Shown: one piece after another, positions 1 to 8,738 of the stretch
Numbering within the stretch: position 1 is the first letter of the stretch
Layout: each line of letters opens with the position of its first letter
Assembly: GCF_000265425.1 (NCBI RefSeq)
Contig: NC_018014.1
Location: forward strand, 4,650,001-4,714,000
DNA length: 64,000 bases
Reading direction: 5' to 3'
DNA from: Terriglobus roseus DSM 18391
Lineage (GTDB): Bacteria; Acidobacteriota; Terriglobia; Terriglobales; Acidobacteriaceae
Translations under genes and position numbers: made by a program
The notes under the pieces: model-generated
Seen by the model: only the letters and a program-made list of their open reading frames with translations
Database searches by the model: none
What the model was told of the DNA's origin: nothing

Positions 1-1
1 T

Positions 2-376
2 TTCGTCGCGGGCCAGGGCCGCGTCTACAACGCACACGCAGGCATCTGCGGCTACCTGAATAACGGAGCCGGCGGCGTCTGTAACGACAGCGCGAAGCCC
101 TATGTGACGACGCCCAAAGCGCAGGCCAACCACTATGGCAACGCGCCCGTTGGAGGCGTGGTCGGACCCGGTCTGGCACAGACGGATGCGACTCTCTCCA
201 AGACCTTCCCCTTCGGAGAGATTGCTCGTCTTAAACTGCAGGCCGATATGTTCAACGTGCTGAACCGCACCAACTTCAACGGCATCAACCTGAACACGAG
301 CAGCAGCAACTTTGGCACCATCTCGTCGGCGTTCCCACCGCGGCAGATGCAACTCGGCGCCCGCATTCTGTTCTAA
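2..376 (+). CDS. TonB-dependent receptor, C-terminal fragment
   Basis: This is the 3' end of a gene cut by the window edge: the frame is open from base 2 to the TAA at 374-376. The visible 124 residues end in an outer-membrane beta-barrel pattern, with alternating hydrophobic residues, 'FNVLNRTNF' and a terminal strand finishing in Leu-Phe. That ending is typical of the very large carboxypeptidase-regulatory-domain TonB receptors that acidobacteria carry in dozens of copies. Such receptors take up glycans or siderophores across the outer membrane. The substrate cannot be read from this piece. It faces the GH2 gene convergently and shares a bidirectional terminator with it. Confidence 0.85.
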   Translation, partial: FVAGQGRVYNAHAGICGYLNNGAGGVCNDSAKPYVTTPKAQANHYGNAPVGGVVGPGLAQTDATLSKTFPFGEIARLKLQADMFNVLNRTNFNGINLNTSSSNFGTISSAFPPRQMQLGARILF

Positions 377-388
377 GAAGGCGGTTAG

Positions 389-436
389 ACAAACAATAAG
401 GGGAGCGGCTCATGCGCCGCTCCCCTTATTGTTTGT
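389..436. terminator. Bidirectional rho-independent terminator
   Basis: A perfect 21-bp inverted repeat (389-409 against 416-436) surrounds a 6-nt loop. The outer part of the stem is A/T-rich (ACAAACAATAA), giving a U-rich tail in either direction. It sits between the convergent TonB receptor and GH2 genes and should stop both transcripts. Confidence 0.9.
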
Positions 437-444
437 GACCTCAC

Positions 445-2325
445 TTACTCAGCCTTGCCGATGGTGTGTCCTTCATACGCTTTACGGACCACCTCGAAGG
501 CTTTCTTCTTTTCCATCTTCTCGGAGAAGAGGCCCTTCCGGTTATAACCATCCTGCAACTTAGGAATGTTGCGCGTTGTCGAGCGGAAGTCCATCAGAAC
601 CCACGGTGTAACACCGCGCACCTGCGGGATCTTCCGCATCATCGCGAACTGATGCTCGTAAACATTTGCTTCCTGCTCCTCGGTCCAGCGATCGTGGTCC
701 CCGCCATGATTACCGATCTTTGCCTCAGCACCGAACTCCGAAAAGATGACCGGCTTATTGACCGCAAACGTCCACACTTTACGATCGGCCTCTTCCGGCT
801 GCCCCTCATACCAGCCGATGTACTCGTTCTGGCCGACAACATCAAGAGCCTGCATCAATGGGTCTTCCTGGCGGATCTGATCCTCACTCACCTTTGGACC
901 AATCAATGCTGAGGTGATCAGGCGGGTGGGGTCGGTGCGACGCGCCTCATTCGCCAGATCCGTAAGAAACTTCGTGCGTGTTGGATTGTTCGGAGTCTCG
1001 TTCGAAACGGACCAGAAGATCACCGAAGCCTTATTGCGATCGCGGCGGATCATTTCATGCAGCATGACGACTGCCTTGTCGTACACATCGCTCTTATCGA
1101 ACGAGATGCGTTGCCACAGTGGAATCTCAGACCAAAGCATGATGCCATCGCGGTCCGCATAACGCTCCATTCGCTCATCGTGCGGATAGTGGCACAGTCG
1201 AGCGAAGTTGGCATGCAGATCATGAAGCATGCCGAAGAGATTCTTCACGTCCTCATCCGTATTCACACGGCCACCACGCAGTGGAGCCTCAGCGTGAACG
1301 TTGGCCCCCTGCAGAAAGACCGGCTTGCCGTTTAGTAGGATCTTCGTGCCATCCACCCGCAGATCGCGAAATCCGATTTCGTCCGCAACCTCATCGGATC
1401 CAGAGGCGAGACTTACCCGGTAAAGCTTTGGAGAGGCAGGAGACCACAAGGTCAAGGAAGAAGCGTCGGCCGTAAACTCGGCGCGTCCATTCGCATCCGT
1501 TGTCACAGTTTTATTGACGCCCGCCTCAGGAATGCGGATCGTCACCGAAGTTCCAGCGGTTGCGTCCTGCACATGGACGTAGCCACTGAGAGTGCGTGCG
1601 GCCTTCTCCGAAAAAACGTTGCCGTGTTGCAGATGGACATCGTAGTCATCGATGAAATGATCCGGAACCGTAACAAGAGAGACGTCGCGCGTGATGCCGC
1701 CATAGTTAAACCAGTCATAGGAGACTGTCGGGATGTCATCTTTGTGCCGCGTCGAATCGACGGCGATCACCACTGCATTCGTTCCGGCATGCGCCGCCGC
1801 TGTGACCTCGCAATCAAACGGCGTGAAGCCGCCTTCGTGCTGGCAAATGCGCTTTCCGTTGACCCAGACGAAGGAGCGGTAGTTCGCCGCGCCTACATGC
1901 AGAAACGTACGGCTCCCCGGCTTCGGTTGAAACTGAAATTCGCGCTGGTACCAGACCACACCCTCGAAGCGGAAGAGAGTGGGATCCTGAGAGTTCCAGT
2001 CGCCCGGCACTTTGAGTGTCGGCGCTGCGTAAAAGTCATACTCTGAATTGTGCGGTCCGGTGCTGATGTTGGGTCGTGTGTTTTGCGCGTACCCGCTGTC
2101 GCGCACGTTCCCCTGATCGTCATACAGTTCGCGGGCGGGAGGCTGCTCAATCAGATAGTGCCACGGGCCATTCAAGGAAGTGGTCTGACGATGATCCACT
2201 CCCACAATCAGTGTCCGCAGCGGCTGTTGAGCCAGACCAATTGAGAAGGAAGCGCCGAGGGCGACGATCGAGCAAACCCGCAGAAACAGCGTTCGGGAAG
2301 AATTGGCCACGTGAGAGGCTGGCAT
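445..2325 (-). CDS. Exported glycoside hydrolase family 2 protein (beta-galactosidase/beta-glucuronidase-like)
   Basis: The 626-residue protein has an N-terminal signal peptide (about residues 1-32, cleavage near GLAQ). A GH2 jelly-roll sugar-binding domain (about 50-210) follows, then an Ig-like domain (about 215-320) and a TIM barrel. The acid/base glutamate is E443 in 'SVSNE', and the nucleophile is E530 in 'VIFSEFGAE'; both GH2 catalytic residues are present. Length is close to beta-glucuronidases and shorter than LacZ. The start has AAGGAG four bases upstream. It probably removes beta-linked sugars from oligosaccharides in the periplasm. Substrate (galactoside, glucuronide or mannoside) is undetermined. 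It diverges from the sugar isomerase gene across 169 bp. Confidence 0.9.
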   Translation of the reverse strand: MPASHVANSSRTLFLRVCSIVALGASFSIGLAQQPLRTLIVGVDHRQTTSLNGPWHYLIEQPPARELYDDQGNVRDSGYAQNTRPNISTGPHNSEYDFYAAPTLKVPGDWNSQDPTLFRFEGVVWYQREFQFQPKPGSRTFLHVGAANYRSFVWVNGKRICQHEGGFTPFDCEVTAAAHAGTNAVVIAVDSTRHKDDIPTVSYDWFNYGGITRDVSLVTVPDHFIDDYDVHLQHGNVFSEKAARTLSGYVHVQDATAGTSVTIRIPEAGVNKTVTTDANGRAEFTADASSLTLWSPASPKLYRVSLASGSDEVADEIGFRDLRVDGTKILLNGKPVFLQGANVHAEAPLRGGRVNTDEDVKNLFGMLHDLHANFARLCHYPHDERMERYADRDGIMLWSEIPLWQRISFDKSDVYDKAVVMLHEMIRRDRNKASVIFWSVSNETPNNPTRTKFLTDLANEARRTDPTRLITSALIGPKVSEDQIRQEDPLMQALDVVGQNEYIGWYEGQPEEADRKVWTFAVNKPVIFSEFGAEAKIGNHGGDHDRWTEEQEANVYEHQFAMMRKIPQVRGVTPWVLMDFRSTTRNIPKLQDGYNRKGLFSEKMEKKKAFEVVRKAYEGHTIGKAE

Positions 2326-2494
2326 GCAGCTCCTTGGAAAGTAGAAATCCGTTGCGCAGCGATGCTACTACTTTGCAACTACGGAAAAGAAGCAGCACGA
2401 CTTGCTACGCGCGCTCACCATTCAGACTTCAGCCGTTTTCGTCCGTGATACCTGTTGTCTCCGCGATCAATGAAATGCGATCATCGGAGCCACC

Positions 2495-3397
2495 ATGTTG
2501 AACCGTCGAAGCTTTCTGCAGAATGCCGCCGCACTCACCGTGTTGTCTTCCCTACCCGCGCGAGCTGGCACACGACTGCCGATCCGTATGGCTGTTGAGT
2601 ACAACATGCTGCCCGAAAAGCTGTCGATTCTGGACCGCTTTCAACTCGCTAAAGATTGCGGCTACCAGCAGATCGAGTGTCCGACGACACCAAACCCGGC
2701 CGACGCGCAGACGATGAAGTCTGCTTCCGAGAAGGTCGGTCTGCCAATCCATTCCGTGATGAATATGGATCACTGGAAGTACCCATTCACCTCCGCTGAT
2801 CCGGCAGTGGTAGAGCGAAGCCTCGAGGGAGCCCGCACATCCATCCACAACGCACACCTGTGGGGTGCGTCCACCGTTCTACTGGTTCCGGGCGTCGTAA
2901 ACGCAGGCACGCCCTACCAGGACGCATACGTTCGCTCACAGGTGGCGATTCGCAAACTCATTCCTCTTGCTGAAGAGTTGAATGTGACGCTCGCGCTTGA
3001 GGAAGTATGGAACAAGTTTCTCCTCAGTCCACTGGAGTTCGCTCGCTACATCGACGAGTACAACTCGCCGCGGGTACGTGCCTACTTCGACGTCGGGAAC
3101 GTCGTTCTCTACGGCTATCCGCAGGACTGGATTCGCACGTTAGGTAAGCGCATCGTCAAACTGCACATTAAGGACTTCAAATTCATCCGCGGTAAGGACG
3201 GAGCAGACTCCGTGGCCCGCTGGGTCTCGCCCGGCGACGGCGATATCGATTGGATGTCCATTCACGCGGCACTCGGTGAGATTGGCTATCAGGGCACGGC
3301 AACTCTCGAACTCGATCCAGGCGACACGGATTACCTCAAAGATATGCGCCGCCGGTTCGACCTCATCCTTTCTGGCGAGATGCATCCCAGGGCGTAA
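2495..3397 (+). CDS. Tat-exported sugar phosphate isomerase/epimerase-like TIM-barrel protein
   Basis: The 300-residue protein begins with a twin-arginine signal (RRSFLQ at residues 4-9, then a hydrophobic run ending in ARA). The rest matches the xylose-isomerase-like/AP-endonuclease-2 TIM barrel. Metal-ligand signatures are visible: E in 'LALEEVW', D and N in 'YFDVGN', H in 'KLHIKDF', and E in 'TLELDPGD' near the end. Relatives are hydroxypyruvate isomerases and inosose or 3-keto-sugar epimerases. The Tat signal implies folding with its metal before export to the periplasm, where it may act on products of the divergent GH2 enzyme. Exact substrate unknown. Confidence 0.85.
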   Translation: MLNRRSFLQNAAALTVLSSLPARAGTRLPIRMAVEYNMLPEKLSILDRFQLAKDCGYQQIECPTTPNPADAQTMKSASEKVGLPIHSVMNMDHWKYPFTSADPAVVERSLEGARTSIHNAHLWGASTVLLVPGVVNAGTPYQDAYVRSQVAIRKLIPLAEELNVTLALEEVWNKFLLSPLEFARYIDEYNSPRVRAYFDVGNVVLYGYPQDWIRTLGKRIVKLHIKDFKFIRGKDGADSVARWVSPGDGDIDWMSIHAALGEIGYQGTATLELDPGDTDYLKDMRRRFDLILSGEMHPRA

Positions 3398-3472
3398 CCG
3401 GCGGTCCGGCACCCATGGAAAAGTACGGATGGCACGTGCCTGTAATATCCCTTCGGAAGTATCATTCACCAC

Positions 3473-4549
3473 ATGCAATGGCCTCGTCTTTGTCTCCTGC
3501 TCATGGCTGGCATCGCTCCTCTGACTGCACACGGGCAAACACCCGGTGCACTGCCGGATGGTCAGCACCGCGACACGGTGCAGCGCGCCTGCTCCGCCTG
3601 TCATACCGTGCAGATGTTTGCCGGACGCAGGATGAGCCGGCAACAGTGGGGCGCGACTGTCTCCAACATGATCGGTCGTGGCGCAAAGATCAGCGACGAC
3701 GAGTTCGACCAGATCGTCGGGTATCTTGCAACGACTTTTCCGGTCGATGGCAAACCGGGCGCCACAACGGCGCAGACCAAAACTCCGCGCAAGCCCAGCT
3801 TGATCGATCAGGCTGGCTCTGACGACAAACAGGTTGTGGATGAAGATGCCGCCGCGCGTGGCAAGACGGTCTACATCGCAGGATGTATCACCTGCCATGG
3901 CACGCGGGCACGCGGTGGCGCACGCGGTGCCGATCTGTTGCGGTCTGTGCTTGTTCTGCACGACCGCTACGGAAGCACGCTTGGACCCTATCTCGCGCAG
4001 GGACACCCAAAGGCCAGGCCGGTCAGCCTGAGCAAGGAAGAACTGGTCGACCTCTCGCACTTCCTGCATCAGCAGATTGGTGACACGCTGCGCACCGGCC
4101 CGAATAATAGCCCTCTGAATATCCTGGTGGGCGACGCCCGGGCTGGCAAAGTCTATTTTGAAACCACGGGCGGCTGCACGCAGTGCCATTCAGTTACGGG
4201 CGACCTACAACACATCGCCAGCAAGTACGATCCACCCGCACTACAGCAGAAGATCGTCTTCCCCGATAACCGCGCCATCACAAAGCAGGGAACAGCATCG
4301 CGTCAGCACAGCGCCGTGACAGTCACCGTCACAACGCCCTCAGGGACGACGGTAACTGGCGAGCCGACCGATATCGACGACTTCCATGTTTCACTGCGCA
4401 ATGCCGAAGGACGTTACTTCACCTTTACCCGCAGTGCCGATCTCAAGGTAGAGAAGCATGATCCGCTGGCCGGCCATCATGCTCTGCTCGACACCTACAC
4501 CGACAAAGATATTCACGACGTGGTGTCGTACCTGGAGACCCTGCAATGA
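3473..4549 (+). CDS. Periplasmic triheme cytochrome c
   Basis: The 358-residue protein has a signal peptide (cleavage near AHGQ, residue about 22) and three CxxCH heme-attachment motifs: CSACH, CITCH and CTQCH. Two domains are full class I cytochrome folds. The third carries an insertion (about residues 240-315) rich in beta-strand-like segments before the terminal helix 'DKDIHDVVSYLETL'. Its TGA overlaps the start of the PQQ dehydrogenase (ATGA), so the two are translationally coupled. It is almost certainly the electron acceptor that passes PQQ-derived electrons to the respiratory chain. The start is the first ATG giving a signal peptide; no strong ribosome site is seen. Confidence 0.9.
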   Translation: MQWPRLCLLLMAGIAPLTAHGQTPGALPDGQHRDTVQRACSACHTVQMFAGRRMSRQQWGATVSNMIGRGAKISDDEFDQIVGYLATTFPVDGKPGATTAQTKTPRKPSLIDQAGSDDKQVVDEDAAARGKTVYIAGCITCHGTRARGGARGADLLRSVLVLHDRYGSTLGPYLAQGHPKARPVSLSKEELVDLSHFLHQQIGDTLRTGPNNSPLNILVGDARAGKVYFETTGGCTQCHSVTGDLQHIASKYDPPALQQKIVFPDNRAITKQGTASRQHSAVTVTVTTPSGTTVTGEPTDIDDFHVSLRNAEGRYFTFTRSADLKVEKHDPLAGHHALLDTYTDKDIHDVVSYLETLQ

Positions 4550-6138
4550 AGGTTCTTTCCGCGCTCTTCCTTGCTCTGTTCGCCCTCGCCACGGTGCCTA
4601 CCGCGAGCCCTCAAATCGGTGGCGGGCTTGATCCGGCGGCGCTAGTGCATCCGACATCGGATTCGTGGCCGACTTACAACGGTGACTACTCTGGGCGGCG
4701 GTTTAGTGCACTCACCCAAATCAACGACAAGAATGTGAAGTCGCTCAGCCTGGCGTGGCTCTACCAGTTACCCAATCTCGGCGACGGCCTGGTGCGACGC
4801 CTTGCCGGTACGCCAGTCGTCGTAAACGGCGTCATCTACATCACCGTGCCTGACCATGTTTGGGCGATCGACGCACGCACCAGCAAGCCCTTGTGGCATT
4901 ACGCGTGGACATCAAAGGGCGGTATCCATCTTGGCAATCGCGGCGTCGGCATCTCCGGAGATTCGGTGTACTTCGAGACGCCGGACTGCAACCTGGTCGC
5001 GCTGAACATCGCGGATGGTAAGAAGCTGTGGAGCCAGTCCATCTGCGATCTGGACCAGATGTACTACGCATCGGTCGCGCCCCTGGTCGTAAAGGACCAT
5101 GTCATCACCGGCGTCAGCGGCGACGATCTGGACCGCCCCGGATATCTCGAGGCGCATGATCCCAGGACGGGCGCGCTACAGTGGCGCTGGTCGGTTGTCC
5201 CGAAGCCGGGTGAGCCGGGCTCCGAGACTTGGCCCAATGCCGACGCGATGGCACACGGCGGCGGCATGACCTGGATCTCGCCCACCTACGACCCTGCATT
5301 GAACCTCGTCTATATCGGCACCGGAAATCCGCAGCCAGTCATCGCCGCCAGCGGACGCAACGGCGCGAATCTCTACACAGAGTCCATCGTCGCGCTCCAC
5401 GCCGATACCGGCAAGATGGCCTGGTACTTTCAGCCGTCACCGCATGACACCCATGACTGGGACGCAGTGCAGACGCCCATCCTCTTCGACGGCGTGATCG
5501 AAGGTAAGCCCCAGAAACTCCTCGCACAGGCAAGCCGCAATGGCTGGTTCTTCGTTCTGGATCGCGAGACCGGCAAGAACTACGTCAGTTCCGAGTTTGT
5601 AAAGACGAACTGGACGAGGGGCATTGATGCCAAGGGTCAACCCATTGCCAATCCCGCCAAGGAACCACAGATCGCCGGCGTGCTCGTCGCGCCGGACGCA
5701 TCCGGCGGCGTGAACTGGGCGCCTTCCACCTTCAGCCCGGCGACCGGACTCTTCTACATCAACGCGACCCATTCGTATTCCATGTTCTACATCTTCGACG
5801 ACAGCGATAAGCCAGAAGGCTGGGGCGGCCACGAGATGGGACACTACACCCAGGCCATGCTGCAAGCCGTGGACTACCGCACCGGCAAAATCGCGTGGAG
5901 TCACAAGTGGGAGACACCGGGCGGCGAAAGCGGCCTGCTCAGCACGGCCGGAAACCTCGTCTTCGCCGGCGACTCAAACAACAATCTCATAGCGCTGGAC
6001 GCGAAGAACGGTACGCCGCTCTGGCACACCAACCTGAGCACCGGCATGTCCAACGGACCCATCACCTACGAACTGGACGGCCACCAGTATCTTCTGGTGG
6101 GTGCCGGCGACAAGCTCTTTGCCTTCATCATGAACTAG
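4546..6138 (+). CDS. PQQ-dependent dehydrogenase (quinoprotein)
   Basis: The 530-residue protein has a signal peptide (about 1-22) followed by an eight-bladed PQQ propeller starting with 'WPTYNGDYSGRR'. Family marks are 'GVSGDDLD' near residue 185, 'GTGNPQP' near 257 and 'HDTHDWDAV' with the presumed catalytic D306. Two residues after D306 is Val, not the second Asp of lanthanide-dependent XoxF enzymes, so a calcium enzyme is the better guess. The Glu usually found in GVSGxE is Asp here. No cytochrome domain is fused; the coupled triheme cytochrome supplies it. The substrate is probably an alcohol or sugar oxidised in the periplasm. No PQQ biosynthesis genes lie in the window. Confidence 0.9.
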   Translation: MKVLSALFLALFALATVPTASPQIGGGLDPAALVHPTSDSWPTYNGDYSGRRFSALTQINDKNVKSLSLAWLYQLPNLGDGLVRRLAGTPVVVNGVIYITVPDHVWAIDARTSKPLWHYAWTSKGGIHLGNRGVGISGDSVYFETPDCNLVALNIADGKKLWSQSICDLDQMYYASVAPLVVKDHVITGVSGDDLDRPGYLEAHDPRTGALQWRWSVVPKPGEPGSETWPNADAMAHGGGMTWISPTYDPALNLVYIGTGNPQPVIAASGRNGANLYTESIVALHADTGKMAWYFQPSPHDTHDWDAVQTPILFDGVIEGKPQKLLAQASRNGWFFVLDRETGKNYVSSEFVKTNWTRGIDAKGQPIANPAKEPQIAGVLVAPDASGGVNWAPSTFSPATGLFYINATHSYSMFYIFDDSDKPEGWGGHEMGHYTQAMLQAVDYRTGKIAWSHKWETPGGESGLLSTAGNLVFAGDSNNNLIALDAKNGTPLWHTNLSTGMSNGPITYELDGHQYLLVGAGDKLFAFIMN

Positions 6139-6164
6139 GTACCCACAGACGCAACGCGGCTAAC

Positions 6165-6237
6165 TGGTGGCCAAAGACGGGATCGAACCCGACGCGAAGG
6201 CCTTTCCAGGCCCGCGGGCATACCACAAAGCTACGCT
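6165..6237 (-). pseudogene. Decayed tRNA gene (tRNA-Phe-like copy)
   Basis: Read on the minus strand, the 3' part (T-arm TTCGATC, acceptor strand and CCA) is almost the same as the intact tRNA-Phe 112 bp away. The D-arm remains recognisable (TAGCTTTGTGGTA). The 5' acceptor strand does not pair with the 3' strand, the T-stem has shifted by a base, and the anticodon region reads TGGAAAG, which would give GGA rather than GAA. There is no long variable arm, so a functional tRNA-Ser is unlikely. It is best read as a degenerate tandem duplicate. Confidence 0.6.
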
Positions 6238-6276
6238 CGAAGAGCGCGGCTTGAAGAGTTTTGGATGTAGGAAGAG

Positions 6277-6351
6277 TGGTGGCCAGAGACGGGATCGAAC
6301 CGCCGACGCCGGCCTTTTCAGGGCCGCGCTCTACCACTGAGCTATCTGGCC
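6277..6351 (-). tRNA. tRNA-Phe (anticodon GAA)
   Basis: All four arms can be drawn on the minus strand. The acceptor GGCCAGA pairs with TCTGGCC, and the discriminator A is followed by an encoded CCA. The D-loop is AGTGGTAGA, the anticodon stem CGGCC/GGCCG carries loop CTGAAAA (GAA), and the T-loop is TTCGATC. The length of 75 nt including CCA is normal. Confidence 0.95.
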
Positions 6352-6376
6352 GTGGGTTGTGCCACTTCTGCTTTGG

Positions 6377-6388
6377 GGGCTGAAGCCC
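6377..6388. repeat. Single small REP-type palindrome
   Basis: GGGCTGAAGCCC is the same palindrome type (in reverse orientation) as the fourth unit of the 8.6-kb array. The rest of 6352-6599, upstream of the deaminase gene, shows nothing else recognisable. Confidence 0.5.
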
Positions 6389-6599
6389 GGGGTCCCTTGG
6401 TGCCGCCGGTGATTCCAAATCCTCTACATACTGCTGCGGCTGGAACGACTTCCTGAGTATACCAACGGAGTCGCAGAGCGCCAAATCGGCCAGTGCGATT
6501 CGCTGAAAGGCCCGCCATTTTCACCGGACCGCGAGGCTCTGTCAGCTATGCTTAGGCATCGTTCCCAAACTGCGCAAAGTGCCGCTATCTGCGGCCCGC

Positions 6600-8198
6600 A
6601 TGCGCCTTGCGAGGTCACTACTGATGCTTTTCTGGAAGAGTGTGTTCTGCGGTGCGCTGCTGGGTGCGGCCATCGCAGGCAGTGCAGGCGCATCGGCTCA
6701 GACGGCGGCCGGCAGCAACGAAGCGCGTACCGCCGCACGTGTGGAAGCACTGCGAAACAACCCCGCCGCACTGCGCGCCCTGCTGGTCTCCATGCCCAAG
6801 GGCGGCGACCTGCATATGCACCTCTCCGGCGCCGTCTATGCCGAAACCTTCCTGCAGAACGCCGCCGCCGACAATCTCTGCGTTGACCCGGTCAAGGGCG
6901 TCCTGCTGCCGAACCAGGGCCTGACAAAAAGCCTGCCGCCAAAGCCTGTCTGCGTTGAAGGCTCGCAACCCGCCGCCTCCGCCTTCACCAACCAGACGCT
7001 CTATGACCACTTGGTCGACAGCTTCAGCATGCGTGCCTTTGTACCCAGCGCCGGCGTTAGCGGACACGACCAGTTCTTCGCCACCTTCCCGCGCTTTGGC
7101 GGCATCGCGAAGTCCCACCAGGGGGAATGGGTGGATGAGGTCGCGACACGCGCAGCCGCACAGAACGAACAATATCTTGAACTGATGACGTCGCCCGACT
7201 TCAACGGTGCGATTCGTCTCGCCATACAACAGCACTGGGACGGTAACCCTGCGAAGATGCGCGAGGCCCTGCTCGCCGGCGGCCTCCGCGACAACATCGC
7301 GGTCGATCGCGCAGAGCTGGACGCCATGGACGCAACGCGCAACGCACGCGAGCACTGCGGCACGCCCGAAGCAAAGCCCGCATGCAAGGTGCAGGTGCGC
7401 TACCTCTACCAGATCCTCCGGTCTGGGCCTCCGGAGCGTGTCTTCGCGCAGACCCTGCTTGGCTACGAGGTCGCCAGCGTGGATCCCCGCGTCGTCGGTA
7501 TCAACTTCGTACAGCCCGAAGACACCTACCTGTCGATGTCGCAGTACGACAACCACATGATCATGCTGCAGTACCTGCACACCATCTACCCGAAGGTGCA
7601 CCTCTCGCTGCACGCGGGTGAGCTTGGCCCGGGCATGGTGCCGCCGGAGGGGCTACGCTTCCACATCCATGACGCAGTCGAGAAGGCCGGCGCGGAGCGC
7701 ATCGGCCACGGCGTCGACATCATGTACGAAGATGGTGCCGACGCGCTCCTGAAAGACATGGCAGCGAAACACGTGATGGTCGAGATCAACCTGACATCCA
7801 ACGACGTCATCCTCGGCGTCACCGGCACACGCCACCCGTTGCACAGCTACCTCGCAGCAGGTGTTCCCTTCGCACTCTCAACCGACGATGAGGGCGTCTC
7901 ACGCATCGATCTGACCAACGAGTATGTGCGAGCAGTCGTCGACCAGGGCCTGACCTACGCACAGTTAAAAAGCTCCGCACGAGCCTCGCTGGAACACGCC
8001 TTCCTTGCAGGCAACAGCCTGTGGCAGGCACCAGATAAGTTCACCACCATGCGACGCGAATGCAGCACCAGCAAGGGCAACGCACCCGCTGGCGCATGCG
8101 AGGATTTCCTGAAGACAAGCGATAAGGCCCGGCAGCAGTGGGAACTCGAAAAACGCTTCCGCGACTTTGAAGCTGGCACCAAGAAGGAGACACGATGA
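6600..8198 (+). CDS. Secreted adenosine deaminase-family protein
   Basis: A metal-dependent amidohydrolase of the adenosine/AMP deaminase fold, about 532 residues. The zinc site is complete: 'GGDLHMHLSG' (H72, H74), 'SLHAGE' (zinc His and catalytic Glu), 'RIGHG' and 'STDDEGV' (zinc Asp). A signal peptide precedes it (MRLARSLLMLFWKS... to GASAQ), so it acts in the periplasm or outside. This resembles secreted ADGF-type deaminases rather than the cytosolic 330-residue enzyme. ATG 6600 was preferred over an upstream GTG (6579) because it gives a clean signal peptide; ATG 6624 is also possible. It likely deaminates extracellular adenosine or a related nucleoside. It is translationally coupled (ATGA) to the next gene. 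Confidence 0.85.
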   Translation: MRLARSLLMLFWKSVFCGALLGAAIAGSAGASAQTAAGSNEARTAARVEALRNNPAALRALLVSMPKGGDLHMHLSGAVYAETFLQNAAADNLCVDPVKGVLLPNQGLTKSLPPKPVCVEGSQPAASAFTNQTLYDHLVDSFSMRAFVPSAGVSGHDQFFATFPRFGGIAKSHQGEWVDEVATRAAAQNEQYLELMTSPDFNGAIRLAIQQHWDGNPAKMREALLAGGLRDNIAVDRAELDAMDATRNAREHCGTPEAKPACKVQVRYLYQILRSGPPERVFAQTLLGYEVASVDPRVVGINFVQPEDTYLSMSQYDNHMIMLQYLHTIYPKVHLSLHAGELGPGMVPPEGLRFHIHDAVEKAGAERIGHGVDIMYEDGADALLKDMAAKHVMVEINLTSNDVILGVTGTRHPLHSYLAAGVPFALSTDDEGVSRIDLTNEYVRAVVDQGLTYAQLKSSARASLEHAFLAGNSLWQAPDKFTTMRRECSTSKGNAPAGACEDFLKTSDKARQQWELEKRFRDFEAGTKKETR

Positions 8199-8512
8199 GA
8201 ACGGCACTTGCAGTTCTGGGCCAGACGCTACTGATGTTTGTGGCAGCGCTCGGCGGATTCATGGTGGGCGCGGCAGTACCGGCACTCCGCATCTCGCGCG
8301 TGACGGCGCATACAGACCTCTACACACGCACTTATGACTTTGACTGGCTGATTGCGGTACTGCTCGTCTACGCAGCGCTGATCGCCTATGGCATCATGCG
8401 CAAGCGCACTAAAACCTGCGCTATCTCCGCCACCATCGCGCTCGTCATCACCGTCGCCATCGTCGTCTTCTTCACCCAGATCGGCGTGAAGGAAGTCTAC
8501 GCAATGGCCTAA
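8195..8512 (+). CDS. Small three-helix membrane protein
   Basis: The 105-residue protein has three hydrophobic segments (about residues 4-30, 50-70 and 77-98) and a positively charged RKRTK loop before the third. The start overlaps the stop of the deaminase gene by four bases, so the two are co-translated. No family is recognised. It may be a membrane partner of the deaminase or only co-expressed. Confidence 0.75.
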   Translation: MRTALAVLGQTLLMFVAALGGFMVGAAVPALRISRVTAHTDLYTRTYDFDWLIAVLLVYAALIAYGIMRKRTKTCAISATIALVITVAIVVFFTQIGVKEVYAMA

Positions 8513-8586
8513 GCGCGAATCGATTGCCGTACTCATGGCATGTTGACGTGCTGCGTCATCTCGCAGGGCTTCAAAGATCTTGGGGT

Positions 8587-8713
8587 GGCAGGGCCTCGGC
8601 CCTGCCTTTTTCAACCTCTCGAGGGCAGGGCCCCGGCCCAGTCTTTCAATCGTTCGGAGGGGCAGGGCTTTAGCCCTGCCTTTTTGCCGTTAATGAGACG
8701 GGGCTTCAGCCCC
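8587..8713. repeat. Array of four REP-like palindromes
   Basis: Four short palindromes lie in the convergent gap 8513-8738. They are 8587-8606 (GGCAGGG CCTCGG CCCTGCC), 8624-8639 (degenerate, GGCAGGGCCCCGGCCC), 8661-8680 (GGCAGGGCTTTAGCCCTGCC) and 8700-8713 (GGGGCTTCAGCCCC). The first and third are followed by five Ts and can act as terminators of the upstream operon. Similar palindromes recur at 6377, 46.9-47.2 kb and around the transposase at 59.8 kb. Confidence 0.85.
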
Positions 8714-8738
8714 TGAGGGAAAGGCTCAGGCGAACCAC

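Noticed and set aside
6165..6237. A functional tRNA-Ser(GGA)
   Set aside because: No long variable arm, and the acceptor strands do not pair.
6618..7613. Minus-strand frame opposite the adenosine-deaminase-like gene
   Set aside because: The plus strand carries the complete zinc site; the minus frame has no recognisable domain.
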